Source of the DNA: CAZNYN01 sp964422205
GTDB lineage: Bacteria; Synergistota; Synergistia; Synergistales; Synergistaceae
Length of the DNA stretch: 52,429 bases
Direction: 5' to 3'
Assembly (NCBI GenBank): GCA_964422205.1
Contig: CAYRAI010000014.1
Span: forward strand, 1 to 52,429
A program made the position numbers and the translations under genes. Below are positions 1 through 8,816 of this stretch, piece after piece. Every line of letters begins with the position of its first letter. Positions within the stretch are counted from its first letter, which is position 1. The notes below the pieces were generated by a model, which was not told where the DNA came from, searched no databases, and worked only from the letters and a program-made list of their open reading frames with translations.

Positions 1-464
1 ATTATCCACATAATCACACTTATACCCAATAAATTATCCACTTCGATCTAATCAGCTTTTTCAGCTTTAGTCAAAAATTCATGGTTTTTTGACCATTCCC
101 GCAACTCGCTCTATTACAGGGATACCCACATAACCACATATATTGTGTAAAAGTTTGTGGATATGTGTATAACTTTTGTGGATTTGGGGGATATATGGGC
201 AGTCATGCTTTCCCTCTTGACGGCATTTTTTTCTCTTTTTTGCCTCATATCCCAAATTTTGGGCTTTTTTTTGGCTGTTTTTCCCAATTTTGCCTCAAAT
301 CTTGTTAATCTGCTGGGGATAAAAATTTTTCTTTGGGGATAACTTTTTTGTTTTCGGGCGATTTTTTCCAATGTTTTGGTAAGTTTTCCACTACATTCTC
401 TCTTTCATGTTAAAATTAGCGTTGATGAATTATCTGTTTTTCGTTCTCTATCTTTTTGAGGTGA
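1..464. other. oriC: Probable replication origin (oriC) upstream of dnaA
   Basis: AT-rich, gene-free sequence before dnaA holding many 9-mers close to the DnaA box TTATCCACA. A perfect box is at 2-10 and TTATCCACT at 34-42. On the opposite strand there are TGTGGATAT at 156-164, TGTGTATAA at 164-172 and TGTGGATTT at 177-185, then TGGGGATAA at 314-322 and again at 334-342. Long T-rich runs (about 220-370) could serve as the unwinding element. The window starts inside the cluster, so more boxes may lie to the left. Calling this the origin rests on box density and on the neighbouring dnaA; no skew was computed. Confidence 0.72.
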
Positions 465-470
465 GTGCAA

Positions 471-1811
471 ATGGCAAAAGAGCTTGATATTATTTGGAAT
501 GAGTTCACAACATATTGTGTCGGGAAGTTGGCAGAATCTGACAGCGCCGTAAAGACTTATTTGGACACCTGTCTTCCCGTATCACTAGAGGAGGGTGTCC
601 TTGTTCTTGATGTCCCCACTCCTTTTGCTCGTGAGCAGATTAAATCCCGTTTTCTGCCTCAAATGATAAGTATTCTGCAGGAAACAAGCTTCGGCTCCGA
701 TATAAAAATTATAGTGAGTCAGGAAGCGAAGAGCGACGAGGGGGCAGAGGACAGGGCTGTGGCTGCCGCCGCTCCTCCGAGAACTTTTACCAGCAGAAAC
801 GGCCTTAATCCTAATTATGTATTTTCCTCATTCGTCGTCGGAAAGTCGAACAGACTGCCTCACGCCGCATGTCTCGCTGTGGCCGAGTCGCCGGGCGTCG
901 CTTACAACCCTCTCTTTATCTGGGGAAAGGTCGGTCTGGGAAAGACTCACCTTATGCACGCAATTGGACATCACATAGAAAATTCAAAACAGAACACTAA
1001 GGTTCTCTATGTGAGTGCGGAGACTTTTACAAACGACCTTATTAAAGCGATAAGAAATAATACTAACAGCGATTTCAGGTCACGCTACAGAGAGCTTGAC
1101 GTGCTTATGATTGACGATGTTCAGTTTATCGCAGGCAAGGAGCAGACTCAGGAGGAGTTTTTCCACACTTTCAATACTTTGCACAATGCAAAAAAGCAGG
1201 TAATAATAAGTTCAGACCGCCCTCCCAAAGATATTCAGGGGGTTGAAGACAGGCTTGTCTCCCGTTTTGAGTGGGGACTTGTCACAGATATCCAGCCGCC
1301 TGATCTTGAGACTAGAATTGCAATTCTGCAGAAGAAGGCCGAAATGAAGCAGTATGTCATTCCGGACGATATTATTATGTTCATTGCTCAGAACATTCCG
1401 AGCAACATCAGAGAGCTTGAAGGCACTCTAAACCGTGTCGTAGCCTGTTCCGAATTCAACAGCGAGCCAATCAATATGGAAAATGTCTCTCTGTGGCTCA
1501 AGGATCTCATAAAGGACAACAGGTCTGGACCGGTCAATGTGGGCATGATTCAGCAGCTCGTATCAGAAACCTTTGCTATTTCGATAGAAGACCTGCTCTC
1601 ACAGAATCGTTCGGCAGACCTTGCACTTGCGCGTCAAGTAGCAATGTATCTTGCCAGAAACAAGACAAACGAAAGTCTTCAGCAGATTGCCTATGCTTTT
1701 AATAAGAAAGATCACACTACTGTAATTCATGCAACGAAGAAAATAGAGGAGCTTTTGAAGTGTGATCTGCGTGTAAAATCTTATGTGGATAACATTGTCG
1801 CTAAGCTGTAA
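471..1811 (+). CDS. dnaA: Chromosomal replication initiator DnaA
   Basis: AAA+ initiator that binds DnaA boxes and opens the origin. The 446-residue length is normal. Domain I/II covers about residues 1-105. The ATPase follows, with Walker A GKVGLGKT at about 152-159 and Walker B LMIDD near 213. The C-terminal helix-turn-helix carries the DnaA signature around NKKDHTTVIHATKKI. ATG at 471 is preferred because GAGGTGA lies 6-7 bases before it; the in-frame GTG at 465 would overlap that ribosome-binding site. A perfect DnaA box (1784-1792) sits inside the 3' end of the gene and another near-match (1890-1898) just after it, consistent with autoregulation or origin function on both sides of the gene. 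Confidence 0.97.
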   Translation: MAKELDIIWNEFTTYCVGKLAESDSAVKTYLDTCLPVSLEEGVLVLDVPTPFAREQIKSRFLPQMISILQETSFGSDIKIIVSQEAKSDEGAEDRAVAAAAPPRTFTSRNGLNPNYVFSSFVVGKSNRLPHAACLAVAESPGVAYNPLFIWGKVGLGKTHLMHAIGHHIENSKQNTKVLYVSAETFTNDLIKAIRNNTNSDFRSRYRELDVLMIDDVQFIAGKEQTQEEFFHTFNTLHNAKKQVIISSDRPPKDIQGVEDRLVSRFEWGLVTDIQPPDLETRIAILQKKAEMKQYVIPDDIIMFIAQNIPSNIRELEGTLNRVVACSEFNSEPINMENVSLWLKDLIKDNRSGPVNVGMIQQLVSETFAISIEDLLSQNRSADLALARQVAMYLARNKTNESLQQIAYAFNKKDHTTVIHATKKIEELLKCDLRVKSYVDNIVAKL

Positions 1812-1898
1812 ATAAGTACCGTTTTTTCTGTGCATTATTTTGTGGGCGCTTTTGGATAAGTTATTGTTTTGCACATGATTTGTGGAATATGTGGATAT
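1784..1898. promoter_or_regulatory. DnaA boxes at the dnaA 3' end and in the dnaA-dnaN gap
   Basis: TGTGGATAA (perfect, reverse orientation) at 1784-1792 lies within dnaA codons, and TGTGGATAT at 1890-1898 lies in the 234 bp dnaA-dnaN spacer. The spacer is otherwise AT-rich, with no terminator or small gene visible. Boxes on both sides of dnaA are known from bipartite origins; whether these are used is inference. Confidence 0.5.
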
Positions 1899-2045
1899 TT
1901 TCGTTTTCTGTTTCAATTTTCATCCACATCAAAAAAGACGGTCTATACCGAAGTTTTTGCTGTTTTCCACATTTCCACCGCCCCTACGACTACGAATACT
2001 GGTTTTTAAATAAAAAAAGAGTAGTAAAACAGGAGGTCTCACCAT

Positions 2046-3203
2046 ATGAAGCTAACCATTAACAAAAAGCAATTCCTCCAGAGTTGGAGTTTGGCAGAAA
2101 GAAGCACTTCAAGCTCAAGCAGCATGAATATACTCTCCTCAGTTCTGGTTAAGGCCTCCTTTGAGGGAGTGACGCTCCAGGCCACGGATATAAGAACTTC
2201 AATTATCTGCACTGCATCGGGAGTTACTGTAGTAGACCCGGGTGAGGCAGTATTTCCGATTAAGATGGTAAGTGACCTTTTTAAGAAAGCTCCTGGAGAG
2301 GAGTTCACACTCGATGTCGATGACGGAAAGGTCATTTTGAAGGCTGGCAGAAGCAAATATAATTTCAGTACATATCCTGTAAGGGAATTTCCAGTTCTTC
2401 CCTCCTCCAAAGAGGCAAAACTTTTCTGTAAAGTCAGCGCTGGAGAGCTTTTGATGGTAATTGAAGAGGGAACTTTGGCTGCTTCGACTGGAGAAGAGTA
2501 TCCCCTTTATCTATCTTCCGCCAATTTTCTGACTTCAAACGGAATATTAAACATTGTCTCGACAGACACTAGGCGTTTGGCTATGTCTGGGGTGCCGGTT
2601 TTTGAGTCATCGGATGGAGTAAACGCTCTGCTTCCCATGAAGGGAATTAAGGAAGTTCAGAGAATTTTAAGTTCTCTCAACAGCGACTCTCCAGTTGAAA
2701 TTCTCTATGACGACGCACAGTTCTACTTTAGGGCGGAATCTTTGGAGTTCACTGTGAGGCGAGTCGAATCAAGATTCCCGGCTTATGAGAAAATTCTTCC
2801 GAAAGGTCATCAGACTTTTGTATCCCTTGACAGAGGAAATCTCATTTCGGCTCTCGAACGTGTTGACGTAATAGTCAGAGACTATAACAGGATGGTTGTT
2901 CTTGACATAGTTAAAGGCGAAGTTTTGGTAATGAGGGGCAAAGCACCTGATTTTGGGCAGGCAATGGAAGAGATTTCGGCAGAAATTACCGGCGATGATC
3001 TCAGAATTGCCGTTAACTCAAAATTCTTCATGGAAGCGCTGAAGGTTCTCCGCGATCCGAATGTCACTCTTGCCTTCAACGGCATGTCGGGACATATGGC
3101 AGTGAAGAGAGTCGAGACGGACAGCTTCCTCTGCCTCATAGCCCCGATAAACTTATCCGAGGAAGAGCTGAATATGGACGAAATGGAATCGTCGTCAAAA
3201 TAA
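2046..3203 (+). CDS. dnaN: DNA polymerase III beta subunit (sliding clamp)
   Basis: Ring-shaped processivity clamp that tethers polymerase III and other replication and repair proteins to DNA. At 385 residues it is slightly longer than the usual 365-380, made of three repeated clamp domains. Recognisable parts are the N-terminal MKLTINKKQFLQSW and the central segment with STDTRRLAM. The C-terminal hydrophobic-pocket region ends in FLCLIAPINLSEEE; the short tail after it is an extension. A strong AGGAGGT lies 8 bases before the ATG. Its stop TAA shares a base with the ATG of recF (TAATG), so the two are probably translationally coupled. Confidence 0.95.
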   Translation: MKLTINKKQFLQSWSLAERSTSSSSSMNILSSVLVKASFEGVTLQATDIRTSIICTASGVTVVDPGEAVFPIKMVSDLFKKAPGEEFTLDVDDGKVILKAGRSKYNFSTYPVREFPVLPSSKEAKLFCKVSAGELLMVIEEGTLAASTGEEYPLYLSSANFLTSNGILNIVSTDTRRLAMSGVPVFESSDGVNALLPMKGIKEVQRILSSLNSDSPVEILYDDAQFYFRAESLEFTVRRVESRFPAYEKILPKGHQTFVSLDRGNLISALERVDVIVRDYNRMVVLDIVKGEVLVMRGKAPDFGQAMEEISAEITGDDLRIAVNSKFFMEALKVLRDPNVTLAFNGMSGHMAVKRVETDSFLCLIAPINLSEEELNMDEMESSSK

Positions 3204-4273
3204 TGGGCTTTAGCCGAGTTAGGTTCAATAATTTCAGGAACATAGAGCCCCGGGAGATGAAATGGTCCCCGGGGTTGAATTTGCTCACCGGTGCGAACGG
3301 CTCCGGAAAGACTAATATTCTCGAAGGCATAAATATAATTTCCGGATGGGGCCCTCTTGAGAGGGGGACAAAGAGTGCGTCTCTTCCCACGTGGGAGAGC
3401 GGCTCTTCGGAAGTTCAGCTTACGGGCGAAATAGACAGCGAATTCAAAGAAATAATAAAAGTTAAAATTTCCGGCAGAATAACAATGAAGCTGGACGAAA
3501 AAGTTGTAAAAGCCACGGATCTGCGGTGGAAAATACCTGTTTTGACATTTCTTCCGAACGATACGGCAATTTTGGAGGATTCTGCTTCTTACAGGCGCAG
3601 ACTTCTTGACATGATGCTGGCTCTTTTAGTTCCGTCATACGCAATGAGACTGCACGACTACAGGCGGGGAATAAAACAGAAGAGCGCAGTGCTGAGAATG
3701 GGGCATCCCACAAATTTGATAGACAGAGCTCTAATGCCTCTTGCCTCATGGATTTGGAAGATGAGAGAAGAGGCTGTTTTTCTCCTGTCAGACTGCTTGA
3801 AGCCTCTCTCCGATCTGCTCCCTTCTCAGATATATCTGAATCTTCAGAGGGGGGGTGCCGGAAATTGCGCCTCATTCGAGGATGACTACATTGCTTCGGT
3901 AGCGGCAGCTTCCGATAAGGAAAAAATACTAAAAATCCCAATGGTAGGGCCTCACAGAGACGACATGATAATTTTAAGCGGAGGCAGAAAAGCGGCAGAC
4001 TCTCTGAGCAGAGGATTCAGAAGGCGCGCAGCCATAGCTCTTATGCTCGCGGCATCAGACGGAGTGAGGCGGAAACTGGGCAAAGACCCTGTTCTGCTCT
4101 TGGACGAAGTAACTGCTGAGCTGGATTCTGAGGGCAGGTGTCTGCTTTTTGAATCTCTTATCAACAGGCGCGCTCAAGTTTTCGCAGCCACGGCCGAACC
4201 TTTTCCAGATAAATTTCCGGGTTCCGTCTATACGGTATCCAAAGGCAGAGTGATAGAATTTGATGAAAATTGA
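3203..4273 (+). CDS. recF: DNA replication and repair protein RecF
   Basis: SMC-like ATPase that helps load RecA at gapped or stalled replication sites together with RecO and RecR. The protein is 356 residues, normal for RecF. Walker A GANGSGKTN is at about residues 30-38, and the signature plus Walker B region is near the C-terminus (LSRGFRRR, then LLLDEVTAELD). The start is coupled to the dnaN stop and the end overlaps mnmG by 11 bases. Position directly after dnaN is the classic arrangement. Confidence 0.94.
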   Translation: MGFSRVRFNNFRNIEPREMKWSPGLNLLTGANGSGKTNILEGINIISGWGPLERGTKSASLPTWESGSSEVQLTGEIDSEFKEIIKVKISGRITMKLDEKVVKATDLRWKIPVLTFLPNDTAILEDSASYRRRLLDMMLALLVPSYAMRLHDYRRGIKQKSAVLRMGHPTNLIDRALMPLASWIWKMREEAVFLLSDCLKPLSDLLPSQIYLNLQRGGAGNCASFEDDYIASVAAASDKEKILKIPMVGPHRDDMIILSGGRKAADSLSRGFRRRAAIALMLAASDGVRRKLGKDPVLLLDEVTAELDSEGRCLLFESLINRRAQVFAATAEPFPDKFPGSVYTVSKGRVIEFDEN

Positions 4274-6140
4274 TAAAGAATATGACGTTATAGTAGTCGG
4301 AGGAGGTCACGCAGGATGCGAGGCGGCCTTGGCATCAGCCAGAATGGGAGTCTCAGTTCTAATGCTGAACCTCTATCTTGACAGCACTGCCATGATGCCG
4401 TGCAACCCCTCGATAGGAGGTCCGGCAAAAGGTCACTTGGTTCGGGAAATAGACGCTCTCGGAGGAGAGATGGCGAACGCGGCTGACTTTGCTACCCAGC
4501 ATCTCAGATGGCTTAACACATCGAAAGGGCCTGCTGTCAGAACTCTCAGAGCCCAGTGCAGTCCCAGACTTTACAGTGATTTTTACAGAAATGCCCTTAT
4601 GTCCTGCGAAAATCTCGACCTGCACCAGGCCCAGGCAGTGGAAATTCTGACAGACAATGGAAGTGCTGTAGGAATCAAAATAAGAACAGGACAGGTTTTT
4701 TACTCAAAGTGCGTCATTATGGCGACTGGAACCTACCTTGCGGCAAAAATTCATATAGGCCTCACATCTCATAAATCAGGGCCTCTCGGAATGGTTTCGT
4801 CGTCAGAGCTTGCGAAATCACTGAGAAAAACAGGCTTGGAAATGGGAAGACTCCGCACAGACACAACGCCAAGAATACAGGCTGACACAATAAATTGGGA
4901 AATATTGGACAGACAGGAAAGCATACCCGAAGAGGAAAGTTTTTCCCATTTCGGCACAAAGAGAGTGCATAAAGGCATGATATGCGGCCTTACAAGGACA
5001 AACGAGAGAACACATGAGATTATGAGACAATATTTTTCAAAGTCTCCCCTCGTCCAAGGTACTCTCGACACAGAAGGCCCCAGATATTGCCCTTCCATCG
5101 ACGATAAGGTCATAAAGTTTCCCGAAAAGGATTCCCACCCTATCTTTTTGGAACCGATAAGCCCTGAGAGCCGTGAAGTATATATGCAGAATTTTTCGAC
5201 ATCCATGTGTCTCGAGGCTCAGTTTGAGACAGTTAGAACAATAAAAGGATGTGAAAACGCTCACATACTGAGGCCAGGCTATGCCATAGAATACGATTTT
5301 GTCCCTCCCACTCAGCTTGAGCCGTGGCTTGAGACAAAAACGGTAAAAAATCTCTTCCTCGCAGGACAGATAAACGGCACATCCGGCTATGAGGAGGCCG
5401 GATCACAGGGGCTTATTGCCGGAATCAACGCCGCTCTTGCCGTAAAAGGAGCCGAACCATTGGTGCTGCGCAGAGACGAAGCCTATATCGGAGTTCTCAT
5501 AGACGACCTGGTTACAAAGGGGACAAAAGAGCCTTACAGAATGCTTACAAGCCGCTGTGAATATAGACTGTTATTAAGACATGACAACGCCGACACCAGA
5601 CTTTCGGAGACAGGCTACAGAATAGGACTTCTGCCTTATGAAAAAATAAAAATAATAAGGGAGAGGCAGAAAGTAATGAGCCTCGAAAAAGAGCGCATTA
5701 CGGAGGTAAAAATATCTCCGAACATAAGAGTGAACGAGATACTCTCAGAATCAGGCTCATCGCCCCTCTCCGAAGGAGTTCCCGCACTTGACATATTGAG
5801 ACGTCCTCAGGTGGATTGGCACACATTTTCAAAAATAATAAAGACGGAAATTCCCGAAGAGCTCGGAGAGAGAATATCAGTCTCTCTGAAATATGAAGGC
5901 TACATAGAGAGACAGGAACGTCAGGTGGAAAAGTTTAAAAAAATGGAAATACTGAAATTTCCGGAAGGATTTGACTTCGCCTCTGTGACGGGACTTTCTG
6001 CGGAGGGCAGGCAGAAACTTATAAAAGCTCTTCCGCGGACATTGGGACAGGCATCCAGAATATCGGGAGTTCCTCCAACGGACATACAGCTCCTCTGGGT
6101 AGCAGTCGAAAATAAGCGCAGAGAAAAATCAAAAGAATGA
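4263..6140 (+). CDS. mnmG: tRNA uridine-5-carboxymethylaminomethyl modification enzyme MnmG (GidA)
   Basis: FAD enzyme that, with MnmE, adds the carboxymethylaminomethyl group to wobble U34 of certain tRNAs. It has 625 residues, as expected. The FAD dinucleotide fold GGGHAG is at about 13-18, and the GidA signatures CNPSIGGPAKGH and GTSGYEEAGSQG are both present. The C-terminal helical MnmE-binding domain is intact. ATG 4263 is chosen over the adjacent upstream TTG at 4260. The gene overlaps recF by 11 bases and the next gene by 4 (ATGA). MnmG next to dnaA-dnaN-recF is a common near-origin arrangement. Confidence 0.96.
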   Translation: MKIDKEYDVIVVGGGHAGCEAALASARMGVSVLMLNLYLDSTAMMPCNPSIGGPAKGHLVREIDALGGEMANAADFATQHLRWLNTSKGPAVRTLRAQCSPRLYSDFYRNALMSCENLDLHQAQAVEILTDNGSAVGIKIRTGQVFYSKCVIMATGTYLAAKIHIGLTSHKSGPLGMVSSSELAKSLRKTGLEMGRLRTDTTPRIQADTINWEILDRQESIPEEESFSHFGTKRVHKGMICGLTRTNERTHEIMRQYFSKSPLVQGTLDTEGPRYCPSIDDKVIKFPEKDSHPIFLEPISPESREVYMQNFSTSMCLEAQFETVRTIKGCENAHILRPGYAIEYDFVPPTQLEPWLETKTVKNLFLAGQINGTSGYEEAGSQGLIAGINAALAVKGAEPLVLRRDEAYIGVLIDDLVTKGTKEPYRMLTSRCEYRLLLRHDNADTRLSETGYRIGLLPYEKIKIIRERQKVMSLEKERITEVKISPNIRVNEILSESGSSPLSEGVPALDILRRPQVDWHTFSKIIKTEIPEELGERISVSLKYEGYIERQERQVEKFKKMEILKFPEGFDFASVTGLSAEGRQKLIKALPRTLGQASRISGVPPTDIQLLWVAVENKRREKSKE

Positions 6141-6625
6141 ACGGATACAGACCTGCTCGGGATTTATACACAAAAGAGGCGCCGGACGCGCTGAAACTCT
6201 CCTACAGTTTGGCATCTCTCGAAAAAAACTGGGAAAAAGTGGCGGGAAGCGCTCTCGCCTCAAGAACCCAGCTTGCCTCATGCAAAATCACCGAGGAAGG
6301 CATTTTTATAACTGTCAATGTGGCAGACCCAGGCATAATACAAGCCGTAAAATTCAGAAAAAACTTATTGGCCAAGTCTGTGGCAAAATTTCTGAAGACA
6401 GCCAAAGTGACGGTCGAAATAAAGCAGGGAAAAATATTATACAAAAGCAATGCGAAAGAGGCATCTCCCGCATGTATGAGAAGAGCTCCCGTCCTTATAC
6501 CGGAAGAGCAGCTTAAAAGTGAGACAGCCAAACTCAAAGAGAATGGGCTTGACCCTGATATTGCCGAGGCTCTGGCAAGGCTTAAAATAACCTCTGTCAG
6601 ATTATCCGAAAGAGAGTCCAAATAG
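6137..6625 (+). CDS. DUF721 / DciA-like protein
   Basis: Small protein (162 residues) of the DUF721 family, whose founding member DciA helps load the replicative helicase DnaB in bacteria that lack DnaC or DnaI. The conserved core is visible at about 28-100: NWEKVAG, then SRTQLASCKI, then GIFITVNV with QAVKFRKNLL. The C-terminal 55 residues are charged and poorly conserved. It overlaps mnmG by ATGA and ends the replication gene cluster. The role in helicase loading follows from the family and the context and is not shown by the sequence itself. Confidence 0.8.
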   Translation: MNGYRPARDLYTKEAPDALKLSYSLASLEKNWEKVAGSALASRTQLASCKITEEGIFITVNVADPGIIQAVKFRKNLLAKSVAKFLKTAKVTVEIKQGKILYKSNAKEASPACMRRAPVLIPEEQLKSETAKLKENGLDPDIAEALARLKITSVRLSERESK

Positions 6626-6788
6626 CGGAGATATGAGGAAAAATTTTTGAGAAGCCATCTAAAAACTAAATATTTTTCTCTTGTTTTGACAATTGCAGTA
6701 ATTATGCTGATTTAAGTTATGATTACTATGATATATTGAAAAAAGTTCAATTAACAATTATTTCAAATAACGACTTGGAGGTAATACC

Positions 6789-7181
6789 ATGAAAATAGGA
6801 GAAACAATTCAGAGCGGAGATTACAAAGGCGAAAAGCACGTTCCCGTTATAGAGGCACCGGAAAAAGTTAAAGCAGGAGAGTCATTCTTTGCAAAAGTCA
6901 GTGTAGGCAAAGAGATTCCCCATCCCAACAAGCCGGAGCACCACATCTGCTGGATACAGCTCTATTTCAAGCCGGCTGACTCAAAATTTGTAATAGAACT
7001 CGCAAAGTTTGACTATACGGCACATGCAGCCTCTATGGATGCAGCCAATCCCGGACCGGCATTCGCCGATCCAGCAAGCTGCGTTCCTGTAAAGCTTGCA
7101 AAGTCAGGCACACTCATTGCTCTCAGCTACTGCAACATTCACGGACTCTGGGAATCATCGCAGGAGATCACAGTAGAATAA
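6789..7181 (+). CDS. Superoxide reductase (neelaredoxin type)
   Basis: Reduces superoxide to hydrogen peroxide at a mononuclear iron centre, the anaerobe's alternative to superoxide dismutase. It has 130 residues and lacks the N-terminal desulforedoxin domain, so it is the one-iron (neelaredoxin) form. Likely ligands are visible: E15 and H17 in GEKHVPV, H45 and H51 in HPNKPEHH, and C115 and H118 in YCNIHGLW. GGAGGT precedes the ATG by 7 bases. The 163 bp upstream are AT-rich with a TTGACA at 6686-6691 but no well-spaced -10, so the promoter is not assigned. A strong hairpin follows the gene. Confidence 0.9.
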   Translation: MKIGETIQSGDYKGEKHVPVIEAPEKVKAGESFFAKVSVGKEIPHPNKPEHHICWIQLYFKPADSKFVIELAKFDYTAHAASMDAANPGPAFADPASCVPVKLAKSGTLIALSYCNIHGLWESSQEITVE

Positions 7182-7208
7182 AAGCAGCAAAATAAAATAA
7201 GAAATAAA

Positions 7209-7253
7209 GCGGCGCCCCCGAGGAAAAATAAAGCCTCGGGGGCGCCGCACTTT
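7209..7253 (+). terminator. Hairpin terminator after the superoxide reductase gene
   Basis: A perfect 15 bp GC-rich stem (7209-7223 with 7234-7248) closes a 10-base A-rich loop and is followed by ACTTTG. The U tract is poor, but stem strength and position 27 bases after the stop favour termination. Confidence 0.8.
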
Positions 7254-7367
7254 GTCCAACCCAGTCAAACGACGGAAAATCGTCGGCGAACCGTTGGAGA
7301 ACAATTGGCAAGCGATTGGCAAACGATTGAAAGAAAAGCCAAAATTTAACGCAGTGTATTTGCCCCT

Positions 7368-7502
7368 TCTCGTCTCCCCGCAAATTTTCTGTGCGGGGTA
7401 AAGCGGCTTTAGTTCTAAGCCCATAAAGGTTCAAAACCAACGACACTTTACCCCGCACGGACCCATTGCGGGGAGACGAGAAAAAAGCTAAACAGAGATT
7501 TA
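7368..7502 (+). repeat. Direct repeat B, copy 1 (palindromic ends)
   Basis: First of two tandem copies about 153 bp apart. The left end CTCGTCTCCCCGC and the right end GCGGGGAGACGAG are inverted copies, and each end contains its own CCCCGC...GCGGGG hairpin. The centre carries AAAGCGGCTTTAG and GGTTCAAAACC. Confidence 0.85.
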
Positions 7503-7520
7503 GTCTATGTTTCTTGCTCT

Positions 7521-7656
7521 TTCTCGTCTCCCCGCTATGCTCCTGTGCGGGGTAAAGCGGCTTTAGTTTTAAGCTCCTAAAGGTTCAAAACCAACGACAC
7601 TTTGCCCCGCACAGAAAATTTGCGGGGAGACGAGAAAAAAGCTAAACAGAGATTTA
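7521..7656 (+). repeat. Direct repeat B, copy 2
   Basis: Nearly identical to copy 1 in the centre and at the right end, ending in the same AAGCTAAACAGAGATTTA. The loop of its right-hand hairpin is the reverse complement of the loop in the left-hand hairpin of copy 1, so arms have been exchanged or inverted between copies. Confidence 0.85.
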
Positions 7657-7965
7657 TCTTCCTACAACATTTCACGCAATGCGAAGCGACTTCCGCAAAG
7701 CCACCGCCGCGAAGCAAAGCAAACGACTTCCACGCAGTGATAAGCCAAGGTTGCGCCCCTGCCTCTGCCCCTGACAATCGTTCAACAACTGCTCAACCAT
7801 CGCTCAACGCCACTGCGCCTTTTCCATCGCTTGCCAACTGTTTGCCTGTTGCTCTGCATTAAACACCATGTTTCACTCATCCCCGCTTATCTGCCTTTCC
7901 TCTATTTGCTCGCAATAAGAACTTTCCTTACTGTCGTCTCTTAAATGAAAGGTAAAAAAAAGGGT

Positions 7966-8061
7966 TTATCCACAGGTTTTTTGTTGTTTTGGGCAGATTA
8001 CCCCCACTGTCAGAGCTAAAACAGAGAGTTGGTCACAACGTAATCCACAATTTGTGGATAA
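7966..8061. promoter_or_regulatory. Second DnaA-box cluster
   Basis: TTATCCACA at 7966-7974 is a perfect DnaA box. TAATCCACA at 8041-8049 and TGTGGATAA at 8053-8061 form an inverted pair separated by 3 bases. No gene is driven from here, because the flanking genes converge. It lies about 7.5 kb from dnaA, beyond the replication gene cluster. It could be a secondary part of the origin or a DnaA-titrating site. Confidence 0.5.
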
Positions 8062-8232
8062 CTATGTTGATAAAATGGTGGACATGTGGACGTGTCGGAG
8101 AAAAGCAAAGCGCAAAGAGCCGCCGCAGTGATTGTACAACTTTTTTATGTTGATATTTCTCATTTTCTGTAAAGTTCGGAGTGACTGCCCGCGGCGGCAA
8201 GCCTCAGAATTGCTTCTGCAATTTGAGTTTTT

Positions 8233-8577
8233 CTATTTCTTCGCTATCATCGCGCCTAAAATCAGTTTTTCTTTCGAGATGTTTTTTATTCCGTGTGAGT
8301 TTCCCATTCTGCATAGGAGTGTGTCGCCCGCTGTTACTTCTTTTTCTCTGCCTTCCTCGCAGTATAGGCCGCGGCCGGAGATTATCTGGTAGACTTCTTC
8401 GTTGTCCTCGTGTTTGTGATAGCTGATGGATGCGCCTTCGTCCAGTTCTAGCCTTGTCACCATGATGAAGGCTCCGTCTTTGTCGGGGATTTCTACGGGA
8501 TATGCCGTTGCAGTGCCTGTTCCCGCACCTCCCAGTTTTTCTCTTTTTGTTCCTGTTGTGCTGTTTGTCAGTATCAT
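8233..8577 (-). CDS. Cupin-domain protein
   Basis: Small single-domain cupin of 114 residues from ATG 8577, which has GGGGGAG about 6 bases upstream; a longer frame to 8628 has no such site. The metal-binding cupin motif 1 reads YHKHEDNEEVYQIISGRG and motif 2 is around GNSHGIKNI, so a metal site with at least three His and one Glu is likely. Cupin_2 proteins include isomerases, sugar-binding proteins and regulators, and nothing here fixes the substrate. It converges with the superoxide reductase gene across the repeat region. Confidence 0.85.
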   Translation of the reverse strand: MILTNSTTGTKREKLGGAGTGTATAYPVEIPDKDGAFIMVTRLELDEGASISYHKHEDNEEVYQIISGRGLYCEEGREKEVTAGDTLLCRMGNSHGIKNISKEKLILGAMIAKK

Positions 8578-8816
8578 AAAATCTCCCCCTTTTGTGTGCG
8601 GATATTTTATACCTTTTTTGCGCGGCAAAGCAAAAATTTTCTATGTCTGTGTTTTCGGCGCTGATTTTGGCATGAAACGCGGCGGATTTATTCAAAAAAT
8701 GTGTTAAGTCTTTTAGACTAATCTTGACTTATGTGTTGGCCGGCATCTTTATTTTATGTATGTGATATCATTGCTTGGGGATTTCAGAATTTTTTAAAAA
8801 GAAGGAAGTTGTTGAT

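Larger units (their letters stand above)
7285..7860 (-). repeat. Composite repeat copy R1 (modules A-B-B-D read on the minus strand)
   Basis: Read on the minus strand, module A (about 7740-7661) is followed by two B modules (7656-7521 and 7502-7368) and then an 11-bp-phased module D (about 7335-7285). The same modules in the same order occur at 20289-20535, 36715-36911 and 51703-52072. A further patch of 11-bp-phased GTTCAACAACT-like units lies at about 7776-7850. No transposase or target-site duplication is visible. The copy sits in a tail-to-tail gap. Confidence 0.75.
7182..8232. other. 1 kb gene-free region between convergent genes
   Basis: No convincing gene. From left to right it holds the terminator at 7209-7253, composite repeat copy R1 (about 7285-7860), a short AT-rich stretch, and a cluster of DnaA boxes (7966-8061). 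Short open frames here translate repeat sequence and have no ribosome-binding sites or recognisable folds. Confidence 0.75.

Noticed and set aside
6686..6723. Sigma-70 promoter for superoxide reductase
   Set aside because: TTGACA at 6686 lacks a -10 at 16-18 bases; TATGAT at 6718 is too far, so the site was not called.
7285..7860. Insertion sequence remnant
   Set aside because: No transposase fragment or target duplication was seen; modules recur in fixed order instead.
7602..7862. Small protein-coding gene in the repeat region
   Set aside because: The open frame follows repeat modules B and A, has no ribosome-binding site, and similar peptides arise from the other repeat copies in either strand.
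8204..8695. Longer minus-strand protein overlapping the cupin
   Set aside because: Arg/His-rich composition typical of a wrong frame; the cupin frame has the motif and the ribosome-binding site.
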